Below, piece by piece: positions 1 to 7,817 of a stretch of 64,000 bases of DNA. Numbering within the stretch: the stretch's first letter is position 1; the number at the start of each line of letters is the position of its first letter. The notes under the pieces are model-generated. The model worked only from the letters and a program-made list of their open reading frames with translations, was not told where the DNA came from and did no database searches. Made by a program: the position numbers and the translations under genes. Source of the stretch: an uncultured Acetatifactor sp. (lineage in GTDB: Bacteria; Bacillota; Clostridia; Lachnospirales; Lachnospiraceae); contig CAJUQT010000003.1 in the NCBI GenBank assembly GCA_910588225.1, forward strand, positions 62,001 to 126,000, given 5' to 3'.

Positions 1-1193
1 TCATGCGCGGTGTAACCTATGCTGTCAGAAAGGCCATTGAGCTGAAAATGCCAGTGGTTATCAATTTAAGCTTCGGCAATACTTACGGTGCTCATGACGG
101 CAGCTCTCTGCTGGAAAGATTTTTGGACAATTCGGCTGAGATCGGCCGTACAGTGATCTGTGTGGGAAGCGGAAACGAGGGAAACAGCGGAGGACATCTG
201 GCGGGTAATCTGCTGGAGGGACAGGAGAACGGAGGTACAGCCGGACGCACAGGCACCGGCGGGGGAGGCGGTGCGATGGGTTCAGACAGCATTCCGGGCG
301 CCGGTTTTGGGGGCGGTTCCGGAAGCGCATTTGGAAGCAGCGGTGCGGCGGTTCCAAGTCGTATGGGAAATGCGGTGGCCAGGCCGGCTTCCGTGGAGCT
401 TGCCGTGGCGGAGTATGAACGCAGCCTGAATGTCCAGCTGTGGAAAAATTACTGCGATGATTATCGGATTTATCTGCGCTCTCCGGGAGGCCGGGAGGCT
501 CAGCTGCCTGAAATGATCAATGGCGGGAAATATGTGCTCCGACTGGAGCAGACGGAAATCATGGTCTATTTCGGCGAGCCCGCTCCTTATGCGGTACCGG
601 AGGAGATTTACTTTGAAATGCTGCCGCTGGAACGTAATTATATTAACAGTGGAGTGTGGACCATCCGGCTGGAGCCTGTGCGGGTAGTGACGGGGAGATA
701 TTATTTCTATCTGCCTTCGGCGGCTGTCCGCGGAACGGGAACAGGTTTTTACAGGTCTACTCCGGAGGTGACGCTGACCATTCCCTCCACAGCCGCAAAA
801 GTGATTTCCGTGGGTGCCTATGACAGCACATACGAGTCCTATGCGGATTTCTCAGGAAGGGGATATGCGGATGCCAACAGGACCATCGGTATAGTGGCGG
901 CAGGGCTGGCAAAGCCGGATCTTGCTGCACCGGGGGTGGGGATTCTGGCGCCGGATATTTACGGAGGCTATAATCCTTTTACGGGGACCTCCTTCGCCAC
1001 ACCCATCGTGGCGGGCAGTGCGGCTCTTCTGATGGAGTGGGGGATTGTGCGGGGGAATGATCCCTTTCTGTATGGGGAGAAGGTGAAGGCCTACCTCCGG
1101 GCCGGGGCGCGGGCGCTGCGGGGGGAGGATGCATACCCTAACTCCAGGGTTGGCTGGGGCGGATTATGCGTGGCGTCCAGTCTGCCGGGGTAA
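1..1193 (+). CDS. S8 family serine peptidase (Csp-like subtilase), 5' truncated by window edge
   Basis: This is the C-terminal part of a subtilisin-fold protease of the type common in Clostridia (Csp/BlCsp-like). The oxyanion-hole Asn lies in GSGNEG near residue 58 of the visible part, and the catalytic Ser lies in TGTSFATP (codon 990-992). The catalytic Asp and His must lie upstream of the window, so the true start is missing; the ATG at position 3 is internal. Between the Asn block and the jelly-roll-like insert (SVELAVAEYE onward) there is a stretch of about 55 residues rich in Gly, Ser and Ala. I do not expect this stretch in the family and consider it an insertion. Whether the protein is secreted cannot be seen. 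The family assignment is firm; the substrate is unknown. Confidence 0.88.
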   Translation, partial: MRGVTYAVRKAIELKMPVVINLSFGNTYGAHDGSSLLERFLDNSAEIGRTVICVGSGNEGNSGGHLAGNLLEGQENGGTAGRTGTGGGGGAMGSDSIPGAGFGGGSGSAFGSSGAAVPSRMGNAVARPASVELAVAEYERSLNVQLWKNYCDDYRIYLRSPGGREAQLPEMINGGKYVLRLEQTEIMVYFGEPAPYAVPEEIYFEMLPLERNYINSGVWTIRLEPVRVVTGRYYFYLPSAAVRGTGTGFYRSTPEVTLTIPSTAAKVISVGAYDSTYESYADFSGRGYADANRTIGIVAAGLAKPDLAAPGVGILAPDIYGGYNPFTGTSFATPIVAGSAALLMEWGIVRGNDPFLYGEKVKAYLRAGARALRGEDAYPNSRVGWGGLCVASSLPG

Positions 1194-1414
1194 GCGGGGA
1201 CGAAGCTGCTGGAACTGCAGAGATTGAAAAAACTGGCAATGGAACGGCCACCCAGGATACGAAGATACTCTTTCTTGTTGCTGGGTTGTATGCTCCTGCT
1301 ATACATGGGGGGATGGGGTATCAGATTCTCGGCACTATGTCGGGGATATTTTTCGCCTATGCCAACATGCGGGGGATTCGCGCAGTGGACCGGATCGTGG
1401 AGCTGTGCGGGAGT

Positions 1415-1555
1415 GTTGCTGGCGCCGCTTCCCACCAAAACGATGCGTACCTTGGTTCCGTACTCTCTTTTCAGCTTCTTGCGCAGCCTGTCAAGGATGC
1501 TCTGGAAGAGAGATTTGCAGCGGCTTACATGTTCTTCTGTGACATAATTGTACAT
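1415..1555 (-). pseudogene. N-terminal stub of a nucleotidyltransferase-like protein
   Basis: Reading begins MYNYVTEEHV and runs through a basic helix to VRIVLVGSGA. This resembles the start of the short nucleotidyltransferase-fold proteins found in Lachnospiraceae, in which GSGA is followed by a segment with acidic metal ligands. Here the resemblance stops after GSGAS, and the downstream frame runs on as unrelated sequence antisense to the subtilase end. Only about 47 codons of the gene remain, so it should be non-functional. The family call is from memory of the N-terminal motif and is tentative. Confidence 0.45.
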
Positions 1556-1783
1556 GACATTTTTCCTTTCCTGTCCCAGGCCTCCCATTTCAGCAGTTTT
1601 TTTGACAGCTTATTCCATTACACAGAAAGACATTGTATAATAGGGTCATCGAAAGGCTGATTCACGTAGGAACTATTATGAAGATGATGTGGAGAGACAC
1701 AAAGAAGAAGCAAGGGGATAAGATGTTGAAAGATGCAGTAAAACAGGCAGGTATTCAGGCAGGGTAGCAGGGAGGTGTGGGAA

Positions 1784-2452
1784 TTGAAGGAGATACAGAG
1801 AGCGGAGGATATCTGGAGAGGGGTACAGGAGCTGGGGTTCCTGCCGTTTTTCCAGAATGGAATAAAAGGGTTTTCCGTTGAGGAATGGACGCCCCGTCAG
1901 CTCTGGTTTTCAGAAAGGGAGCCAGGGCCATGGGAATGGAAAGGCCCGGTCATCAGGATGGGTGAGTGTTTTTACGGGAAATTCTTTGCGGGGAAGGCGG
2001 GGTTCGTCAGCAGGGAATGGTTTCCCGCCTTTGCAAACTACCGCCGGGATGGCTATGATTTTGATGCCCTTTATGAGGACGGAAAGGCCGCAAGGAAGGA
2101 TAAATACATCTATGATACGGTTGCGGAAAACGGGAGCCTCCTGACGGGGGAGCTGAAGAAGAAATGTAATTATGGGAAAGGCGGGAACAAAGGGTTCGAG
2201 ACCATCATCACCAGGCTGCAGATGGAGACATACCTGGTGGTGGAGGATTTCGAATATATGCGGGATAAGGCAGGAAACACATACGGATGGGGCGTGGCAA
2301 GGTATTCCACGCCGGAGAAGCTGGCCGGGGAGGGCTTCCTTTCCGGGGAATATAAGAAGGAACCGGAAGAGTCAAGGAGAGCCGTGCATGGGCACATGAA
2401 GAAGCTGTTTCCGGAGGCATCGGAAAAGCAGCTTTTGAAGCTGTTCAGGTAA
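1784..2452 (+). CDS. AlkZ-related (YcaQ-like) protein
   Basis: A protein of about 222 residues resembling the small AlkZ-related proteins of Clostridia, which share winged-helix features with the YcaQ/AlkZ crosslink glycosylase family. Recognisable blocks are the acidic Tyr-rich region around RKDKYIYD, the block ITRLQMETYLVVEDFEY, and the YGWGVARYSTPE segment. I chose TTG at 1784 because AGGGAGG (1768-1774) sits 9 bases upstream; the in-frame GTG at 1775 would overlap the ribosome-binding site. A DNA-repair role is inferred from the family name only. A second repair gene (3-methyladenine glycosylase) lies 1.5 kb downstream beyond decayed sequence. Enzymatic activity is not shown. Confidence 0.6.
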   Translation: MKEIQRAEDIWRGVQELGFLPFFQNGIKGFSVEEWTPRQLWFSEREPGPWEWKGPVIRMGECFYGKFFAGKAGFVSREWFPAFANYRRDGYDFDALYEDGKAARKDKYIYDTVAENGSLLTGELKKKCNYGKGGNKGFETIITRLQMETYLVVEDFEYMRDKAGNTYGWGVARYSTPEKLAGEGFLSGEYKKEPEESRRAVHGHMKKLFPEASEKQLLKLFR

Positions 2453-2500
2453 GGGGGAGGAAGCCTTACGGCATCGCCTGCGGAGTGGCAAGCTTGAATT

Positions 2501-2662
2501 TTGCCGCTTCCGGCTCCTGCTGCCGCTTTGGGACTTTTTCTGGTCGGCCTTGGGAACAGCCCGCTGTTTCCGAAATTTAATTACCTGACGCCGCAAAATT
2601 TTGGGGAGGATGCTTCACAGTCCGTCATGGGGACGCAGATGGCGGGGCAGTATGGCAGCCTG
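2501..2662 (+). pseudogene. Remnant of an MFS transporter (C-terminal helices)
   Basis: The first 54 codons of a long open frame contain LFLVGLGNSPLFPKFNYLTP and QSVMGTQMAGQYGSL. These match the tenth-eleventh helix region of sugar-type MFS permeases, where GxGNGPxxPN and the Ser-Gln-Ser-Val-Met-Gly block are typical. No start codon with a ribosome-binding site precedes it, and the rest of the transporter is absent. The frame continues without a stop into an unrelated membrane segment, so this is the first part of a fused mosaic. Confidence 0.6.
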
Positions 2663-2980
2663 GTGCTGGGGGTGTTGCTCATCGTGCCTTTGGTGTCCGA
2701 TGAAGTGCTCTGCATGGGGGCTGCTATTTTGAAAATATCCTTGTCCCGGTTCTTAAATATTGGTATAATTGCTAAGATCATATCTGTGGGAATGGTTGCC
2801 TTTTCAGGCTCGCTGGGGGCTTTATGCGGCCTGAAGCACTGGCAGATCATTGACGGGGAGATTCCGAGTTATATTCTGATTAACGGCATCGTTATCGGGG
2901 GAACGATTCTGGCAGTTATTTTGGTCTACTGGAGACTGTCCGCTTCCTTTCAAAAACGCCTCACGGCATATTTTGTACAA
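2663..2980 (+). pseudogene. Remnant of a VTT/DedA-like (TVP38 family) membrane protein
   Basis: This continues in frame from the MFS piece. The segment contains IVPLVSDEVLCMGAAILKIS, then a hydrophobic stretch with SVGMVAFSGSLG, and ends with a transmembrane helix and YWRLSASFQKRL. The layout (helix, SDEV-type polar loop, Gly-rich helix, final helix) fits the C-terminal half of VTT-domain proteins. The N-terminal half is missing. Because it is joined in frame to unrelated families on both sides, a deletion fusion is the best explanation. The family call is moderate. Confidence 0.42.
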
Positions 2981-3025
2981 GAACAAGATTCTTATGGAGG
3001 CAGAGGGGCTGACCCCTCCGCCCCC

Positions 3026-3256
3026 GTAACGGTTGTGACGCAGGATAGGGGCCGTCTCCATATCTGCATCTCCAACCGGGTAGCGGATGCCTCCAGCCTG
3101 GAGCCGGATCAGATGTTTGAGCGCTTTTACCGGGGAGATAAGGCCAGGAGCGATGCCAAAAGTTCCGGGCTGGGGCTGGCCATTGTAAAGCGCATCCTGG
3201 AACTCCACGGAGGGGAAGTGCGCGCCTCTCTGGAGGGGGGAGGAACTGTCGGTTCA
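3026..3256 (+). pseudogene. Remnant of a sensor histidine kinase (C-terminal ATPase end)
   Basis: This is the third part of the same open frame. It shows the end of an HATPase_c domain: LHICISNRV, MFERFYRGDKAR (F box) and SSGLGLAIVKRILELHGGEV (G2 box). The dimerisation domain with the phosphorylated His and the N box are missing, so it cannot autophosphorylate. The frame then leaves homology near GGGTVGSF and runs out of frame over the next gene remnant, ending at 3340. Confidence 0.68.
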
Positions 3257-3261
3257 TTTGT

Positions 3262-3585
3262 TCCTTTTCAAAAGTTTATCATCTGCTTGTCAATAAGGCA
3301 GAGAAAAAAGGGCGGACAAGGCAGGAGGTTGACGAGGTGATCCGCTGGCTTACCGGATACAGTCAGCCGGAACTGGAAGAGATGCTGGAAAGGCCGGTGC
3401 CTTATGGGGATTTCTTCCGGGATGCCCCGGAGCTGAATGAAAAAAGGAGGATGATCAAAGGTGTGGTCTGCGGTGTCAGGGTGGAAGATATTGAAGAGCC
3501 TCTGATGCAGGAGATACGCTATCTGGATAAACTGATCGACGAGCTTGCCAGGGGGAAGGCCATGGACAAAATACTGCGTAAATAA
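3262..3585 (+). pseudogene. DUF2200 family protein, 5' end lost
   Basis: Starting with FSKVYHLLVNKAEKKGRT, the reading matches the DUF2200 family almost from its beginning: EVDEVIRWLTGY, then DAPELNEKRRMIKGVVCG, then the strongly conserved ending EEPLMQEIRYLDKLIDEL. About ten N-terminal residues and the start codon are gone, replaced by the end of the histidine kinase remnant in another frame. A GTG at 3337 could start a shortened 82-residue product, but it would lack the first third of the domain. Function of the family is unknown. Confidence 0.7.
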
Positions 3586-3724
3586 TGAGGCTGTTTATGG
3601 TGAGTATTCGCGTTATACCAGTAAGATGCTGGAAGATTTTATCTATGAGTCGAACCAGGGGAAAGACTTTTTCTTTGTGGCAACGAAGGAAGAGGCAGTG
3701 CAGAAGTTGACAGAGACACCATAA
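3584..3724 (+). pseudogene. Unidentified coding remnant
   Basis: An open stretch of 46 codons without a start, containing EAVYGEYSRYTSKMLEDFIY and FFFVATKEEAVQKL. Its amino-acid make-up looks like real protein, and it lies between two other remnants, so I treat it as a leftover of a deleted gene. I do not recognise the family. Confidence 0.25.
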
Positions 3725-3731
3725 ATTCAAT

Positions 3732-3986
3732 TTGGATTCCATCGGGATTGGCTCGGCGGAAGAGCTGGTCCGTTCAGGTGCGGAACAGGCTTTCCTGAAA
3801 TTGAAGGAAAGGTATCCAAATGTCTGTCTGGTGCATTTGTATGCATTGGAGGGAGCGGTCTGCAATGTGGAGTTCAGCAGTCTTCCGGAGAGCAGGAAAA
3901 AGGAGCTGAAAGGAGTGCTGCGAGAAGTACAGTGGGTTTGTGGCAGGAGGGACGGATATGAAACGGTGTGCATGGTGTCTCTGTAA
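3732..3986 (+). pseudogene. TfoX C-terminal domain remnant
   Basis: The sequence IGIGSAEELVRSGAEQAFLK followed by HLYALEGAVCNVEF matches the TfoX C-terminal domain, where the motif GAxxAFxxL and LYALEGA are hallmarks. The N-terminal helix-hairpin residues (PNIG...) and any TfoX_N domain are missing, and the only start is a TTG without a clear ribosome-binding site. The end overlaps the start of the glycosylase gene. The remnant may still be translated, but it is more likely decay. Confidence 0.55.
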
Positions 3987-4560
3987 TGAAAAGATGATAA
4001 AATACCATGATGAGGAATGGGGGATCCCTCTGCATGATGACAGGAAACAGTTTGAATTTCTGATGATGGAAGTCATGCAGTGCGGCCTGAACTGGAATAT
4101 GATGATACAGAAGAGGGAGATATTCCGGGAATGTTTTGACGGGTTTGATTTCCAGAAGGTGGCAGATTATACGGAAACGGACATCCGGAGGATTATTGAG
4201 ACAGAAGGGATGATAAGGTCACAGAGGAAGATAGAGGCGATCATCCATAATGCAGGGCGCTTTTTGAAGGTCCGGGAAGCGTTTGGTACGTTCAGTGATT
4301 ATTTATGGGGATTTTCAAAAGGAAAGACGATCTTGTATATGGGGCATCAGAAGGGCGGGATTCCGGCGAGGAATGGGCTTTCCGATGCGGTGAGCAGGGA
4401 TTTGAAGAAAAGAGGATTCAAATACCTCGCTTCCGTCACGGTATATTCCCATCTGCAGGCCTGCGGGATTGTCAATGATCATGTGGACGAGTGCTTTCGG
4501 TATCAGGAGGTTATGGCGGGGAGCCAGACAGTTCGTAAGCGGAGAGATAACGAAGGCTGA
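3958..4560 (+). CDS. tag: DNA-3-methyladenine glycosylase I
   Basis: A 200-residue TagI-type glycosylase that removes 3-methyladenine from alkylated DNA. The zinc site is complete: C4 and H17 at the N-terminus (MKRCAWC...YHDEEWG) and the His/Cys pair in VYSHLQACG...NDHVDECF near the C-terminus. The active-site region FEFLMMEVMQCGLNW, with its Glu, is present. The ATG at 3958 is preceded by CAGGAGG 7 bases upstream; an upstream in-frame GTG (3940) lacks one. It overlaps the TfoX remnant. Length agrees with the family (about 190 residues). It is the only intact gene in the 2.5-4.6 kb stretch. Confidence 0.93.
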   Translation: MKRCAWCLCNEKMIKYHDEEWGIPLHDDRKQFEFLMMEVMQCGLNWNMMIQKREIFRECFDGFDFQKVADYTETDIRRIIETEGMIRSQRKIEAIIHNAGRFLKVREAFGTFSDYLWGFSKGKTILYMGHQKGGIPARNGLSDAVSRDLKKRGFKYLASVTVYSHLQACGIVNDHVDECFRYQEVMAGSQTVRKRRDNEG

Positions 4561-4694
4561 GATGACAGTATTCTCTTTTCATTTGAAACGTATCGAATTT
4601 GCATGACAGGATTTAGCCGGATTTCATGGAGCTGCGGACTGGTCCTGTTGGAAACGGTTGGCGCTTCCGGCGGGAGAAAGAAGGAGGAATGACG

Positions 4695-5663
4695 ATGTTT
4701 GAAGGATTTGATTTTACGGACTTTTGGGAGGATTGCGAGTATGCGCGGGAGAAGTATGTCAGTGACCCTCCCTCTGACGAACTGATTGCAAGTGTGGAGC
4801 AGGAACTGGGTTACAAACTGCCTGCCTCCTACATTTGGCTGATGAAGCGGCACAATGGCGGTATCCCGGTAAACACCTGTTTTCCCACAGATGTGCCCAC
4901 CAGTTGGGCGGAGGATCATGTGGCCATCACAGGAATCTTCGGCATTGGCCGGGAGAAGCTTTACTCCCTGTGCGGGGGACTGGGCAGTCGGTTTATGATC
5001 GACGAGTGGGAGTACCCGGATATCGGCGTGGCTGTCTGTAACTGTCCCAGTGCCGGACATGATATGATTTTTCTGGATTACCGGGAGTGCGGGCCCCAGG
5101 GAGAGCCAAAGGTTGTGCATATTGACCAGGAGTATGATTACGAGATTACGCCTCTGGCAGACAGCTTTGAGGACTTCATCCGGGGACTGGTGAATGAGGA
5201 AGTCTATGAGCCGGACCCGGAGGAGGAGAAAGCCGAAAGTCTGGACCTGGTGCGCACCGCGCCGTTCTCCTCTCTTCTGGCGGAGCTTTGCCGAAAGAGC
5301 GGCGCCCCGGAAGCCGCGGAGCGGTGGATTCGGGACATTGCAGAGCAAATCGTGGAGGACAAAGGATTTTTTGCGCTCCACGGGGATAAGGAATCCTGGC
5401 TGCTCTATGATATCCAGTTCTGGCTCTATACAAATACTTTTCCGGGCGTGACGGAGCAGCAGTATCTGGAGATATATCCCCAGATGATGGTGGCTGCAGA
5501 TGGGTTTTCCACCGGGGGCTATGCGCCTGGCTTTGTGGAAGACTGGCTGAAAAGCAGGAAGAAGACAGGGGAGATTCAGAAGAAAAACGGCGGGCTGTTT
5601 CTGTCAGAGTCCGCAAAGGCAGAACTGGAGGGACAGATTCACCAGGTTTGCCGCAAGGGATGA
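4695..5663 (+). CDS. SMI1/KNR4 (SUKH) domain protein
   Basis: A 322-residue soluble protein. The N-terminal half carries a SUKH fold: ELIASVEQELGYKLPASYIW, then KRHNGGIPVNTCFPT, and later EYPDIGVAVCNCPSAGHDMI and the final SFEDFIRGL helix near residue 175. SUKH proteins often serve as immunity proteins against secreted nuclease or deaminase toxins, or as orphan copies. The C-terminal 140 residues (SLDLVRTAPFSSLL onward) are not assigned. ATG at 4695 was chosen over 4689 because AAGGAGG ends 7 bases upstream. The next gene, also immunity-like, starts 60 bases after the stop and probably shares its transcript. No matching toxin gene is visible. Confidence 0.82.
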   Translation: MFEGFDFTDFWEDCEYAREKYVSDPPSDELIASVEQELGYKLPASYIWLMKRHNGGIPVNTCFPTDVPTSWAEDHVAITGIFGIGREKLYSLCGGLGSRFMIDEWEYPDIGVAVCNCPSAGHDMIFLDYRECGPQGEPKVVHIDQEYDYEITPLADSFEDFIRGLVNEEVYEPDPEEEKAESLDLVRTAPFSSLLAELCRKSGAPEAAERWIRDIAEQIVEDKGFFALHGDKESWLLYDIQFWLYTNTFPGVTEQQYLEIYPQMMVAADGFSTGGYAPGFVEDWLKSRKKTGEIQKKNGGLFLSESAKAELEGQIHQVCRKG

Positions 5664-5723
5664 GGCGGCACGGGAGCGGTTGAAAAGCCTGCCTGGATTT
5701 TCGGAAAAAGGAAGATAAAGAGT

Positions 5724-6893
5724 ATGGGATTATTCGGCAAGAAGAAAGAGGATAAAAAGGCGCAAAGCAAGGCAGAACAGAGTGCGGAAAAGCAGGCGGC
5801 AGAGACCCTGTCACAGGAAAAACAGGAGCAGACGAAGCAAAAGGAGCGGCAGGAGACCAAAGTATACATCCAGGGAGCCGGGGGAACCATTGTCACCAAA
5901 TCCATCCTGAACGGTACCTCAAAGCTGAAATGGCTGTTTCGGCAGGACAGCGGGCATGGCAACGGTTGGGTAGCCTTCGGGGACAGGGACAGCCAGGAAT
6001 ACGTAAATGACGCTCAGAACATGGAGATTGTGGATTTCAATACTTTGGCCAATATTGAGCCTGCAGTGGTAAATGTGTTCTACATGCCCATGGGCAGCGA
6101 TCTGGAATTTCGCTGTGATAAAACGGGAAAATACTTTGTGGATACCAGAACCGGAAAGGAAATCCGGGAACCTGTGAAGCATCCGGCCCAGATTGCCTTT
6201 GAGAAAAATCTGAAATTTCTGAACCAGGAGAACTATCCGGCGGAATTTTTTGAAATGCTTTTCACGGAAAGTCCTAAAATCAAGGTGGTTCGGGCAGGAG
6301 AAGCGGATTTTCCCACCGGGGAGGTGGTATTGGCGGACCCACTGGCCTATCTGGGCAGTCAGTATGAAACGGTTCTGGATAAGAGGATTCCGGCGGGAAG
6401 TTATCCGGTGGAGCTGTCGGTGTGCCTCTCCCGGATTGCAGGTCTCCGGTTTGCCGCAGCAAGGCTTTCCGTCAGCGATAACCAGGTTGCCCGCTATGAG
6501 ATTGCCATGCCTAAGGGAAAGAAGAGAGAGGAACTGGGGATGCCGGGCACATTTACCTTTTTCGGCGTGGATACAGGGCTTGCCTGCTTTGCGGATGGGA
6601 AGGTTTCCGGGGAGAGTCGGCAGTTTTTTGAACAATGGGTGAAAGAGAATCCGGGGAAAAACAAGTATACGGACTACTTTGCCGCCCTTTTTCAGGAGAG
6701 TCTGGAAGCGGCTCCCCAGTTTCAGAACAGTGGAACCAGTTACTTAGAGTGGAAGCTGCCGGAAAGCGGCTTAAGGACGGTCCTGTTTTCCAGCGGCATG
6801 GGAGACGGCATTTTCAGCGGTTACTGGGGGCTGGACGCAGAGGGGAAGGCTGCCTGTCTGGTGGTGATTTTTATGAATCCGGAGTATTTTTGA
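5724..6893 (+). CDS. DUF2185 (Imm33-like) plus DUF4241 two-domain protein
   Basis: A 389-residue protein in three parts. Residues 1-45 are a charged Lys/Glu/Gln-rich stretch. Residues 52-115 form a DUF2185 (Imm33-like) domain, with SILNGTSKLKWLFRQ, GWVAFGDRDSQEYVND and the NIEPAVVNVFY end. Residues 190-389 form a DUF4241 domain, with VVRAGEADFPTGEVVLADP, IPAGSYPVELSV, RFAAARLSVSDN and the FFGVDTGLACFAD motif. Both domains occur in immunity proteins of polymorphic toxin systems. It follows the SUKH gene in the same direction. The role as a protective protein is inferred; no cognate toxin is present. Confidence 0.78.
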   Translation: MGLFGKKKEDKKAQSKAEQSAEKQAAETLSQEKQEQTKQKERQETKVYIQGAGGTIVTKSILNGTSKLKWLFRQDSGHGNGWVAFGDRDSQEYVNDAQNMEIVDFNTLANIEPAVVNVFYMPMGSDLEFRCDKTGKYFVDTRTGKEIREPVKHPAQIAFEKNLKFLNQENYPAEFFEMLFTESPKIKVVRAGEADFPTGEVVLADPLAYLGSQYETVLDKRIPAGSYPVELSVCLSRIAGLRFAAARLSVSDNQVARYEIAMPKGKKREELGMPGTFTFFGVDTGLACFADGKVSGESRQFFEQWVKENPGKNKYTDYFAALFQESLEAAPQFQNSGTSYLEWKLPESGLRTVLFSSGMGDGIFSGYWGLDAEGKAACLVVIFMNPEYF

Positions 6894-6912
6894 TAAGGCT
6901 TGTATGTTCCCT

Positions 6913-7728
6913 TTACAATACAGGTATCTCAATCTGAACAAGGGCATCCTCCATTTTGTCGATCACGTTTTCATTGAGAATGACTTCATAAGAATAGCCT
7001 GACAGCGTTAACCCGTGTTTTTCGGCATAATCAAATAGTTTCCGGTAGCACAGCACGGCGTTTTCAGGGGATTCTCTGTAAAAAGCCTGTAGATATTTTC
7101 CGGCGGGCTGTATGTGCAGTCCGTCTTTTTTTATGGGAAAGGGTATCTCGATAAACATTTTTGCATAATCATCAAACTTTCCGCCAGAGAGGCTTTCTAC
7201 GGAAATCATTGTCCCATAGGAGGCGTCGTGGAGGCGGCGCAGCTGATATTTCTGTGTTTCACTGGTAATCAGCTCCACCAGTTTGTCAAAGGAGGTGTCC
7301 GGGGTCACGTCCACAGTGACGAAACTGTGGGCCTCTTTTTCCACCAGGTTGATGGCGGACAGGTCCATGGTCAGAAGGGTCAGCATATTCTGCCGGTGAT
7401 GCATCAGGGTTTTCCGAACCGCCTTCAAATGGGCCAGATTCCGGTCCAAATCCTTGATTTTTTCCTGTAAAAGCTGTTCCATGCTTTCCGCGGAACGGTT
7501 TTTCATAAATGCCTGGATTTCGTCAATGGGCACATCCAGTTCCCGCAGCAGCAGAATGGTTTCCAGGATAGAGCTTTGATGGTAGCTGTAATACCGGTAT
7601 CCGTTTTCGGGATGGATGAACGCCGGATGAAACAGACCGATTTCATCGTACCACATCAGCGTTTTCTTATTGATGCCGTGCAGGGACGCAAATTGTCCGA
7701 TGGTGAGCAGCTTGCTTTTTTTCTCCAT
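6913..7728 (-). CDS. MerR family transcriptional regulator with GyrI-like effector domain
   Basis: A 271-residue regulator. The N-terminus has the MerR winged helix: LTIGQFASLHGINKKTLMWY, then ENGYRYYSYHQ. It is followed by a long coiled dimerisation helix (residues 85-125) and a C-terminal GyrI/effector-binding domain (from about residue 130, with VTPDTS and a final EIPVL strand). This layout is that of BmrR-type multidrug sensors. It is divergent from a MATE exporter, and the intervening DNA carries a MerR-type promoter, so it most likely senses a toxic compound and activates the pump. It converges on the DUF4241 gene, with 19 bases between stops. Confidence 0.88.
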   Translation of the reverse strand: MEKKSKLLTIGQFASLHGINKKTLMWYDEIGLFHPAFIHPENGYRYYSYHQSSILETILLLRELDVPIDEIQAFMKNRSAESMEQLLQEKIKDLDRNLAHLKAVRKTLMHHRQNMLTLLTMDLSAINLVEKEAHSFVTVDVTPDTSFDKLVELITSETQKYQLRRLHDASYGTMISVESLSGGKFDDYAKMFIEIPFPIKKDGLHIQPAGKYLQAFYRESPENAVLCYRKLFDYAEKHGLTLSGYSYEVILNENVIDKMEDALVQIEIPVL

Positions 7729-7743
7729 TTTTCAAATCTCCTC

Positions 7744-7774
7744 TTGACCGTATAGTTACTGTATGGATTATGAT
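7744..7774 (+). promoter_or_regulatory. MerR-type promoter with 19-bp spacer
   Basis: TTGACC (7744-7749) and TATGAT (7769-7774) are separated by 19 bases, longer than the usual 17, as in promoters activated by MerR proteins. The spacer holds an imperfect dyad, CCGTATA...TGTATGG. It lies between the divergent MerR and MATE genes and reads toward the MATE gene. Confidence 0.72.
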
Positions 7775-7817
7775 AAGGCATATACCGGAAAAAAACAAGA
7801 GGATAAGGAGAAAAATT

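Noticed and set aside
1678..1767. 29-codon open frame starting MKMMWRDTKKKQ
   Set aside because: It is too short, with no clear ribosome-binding site and no family; possibly part of a lost gene.
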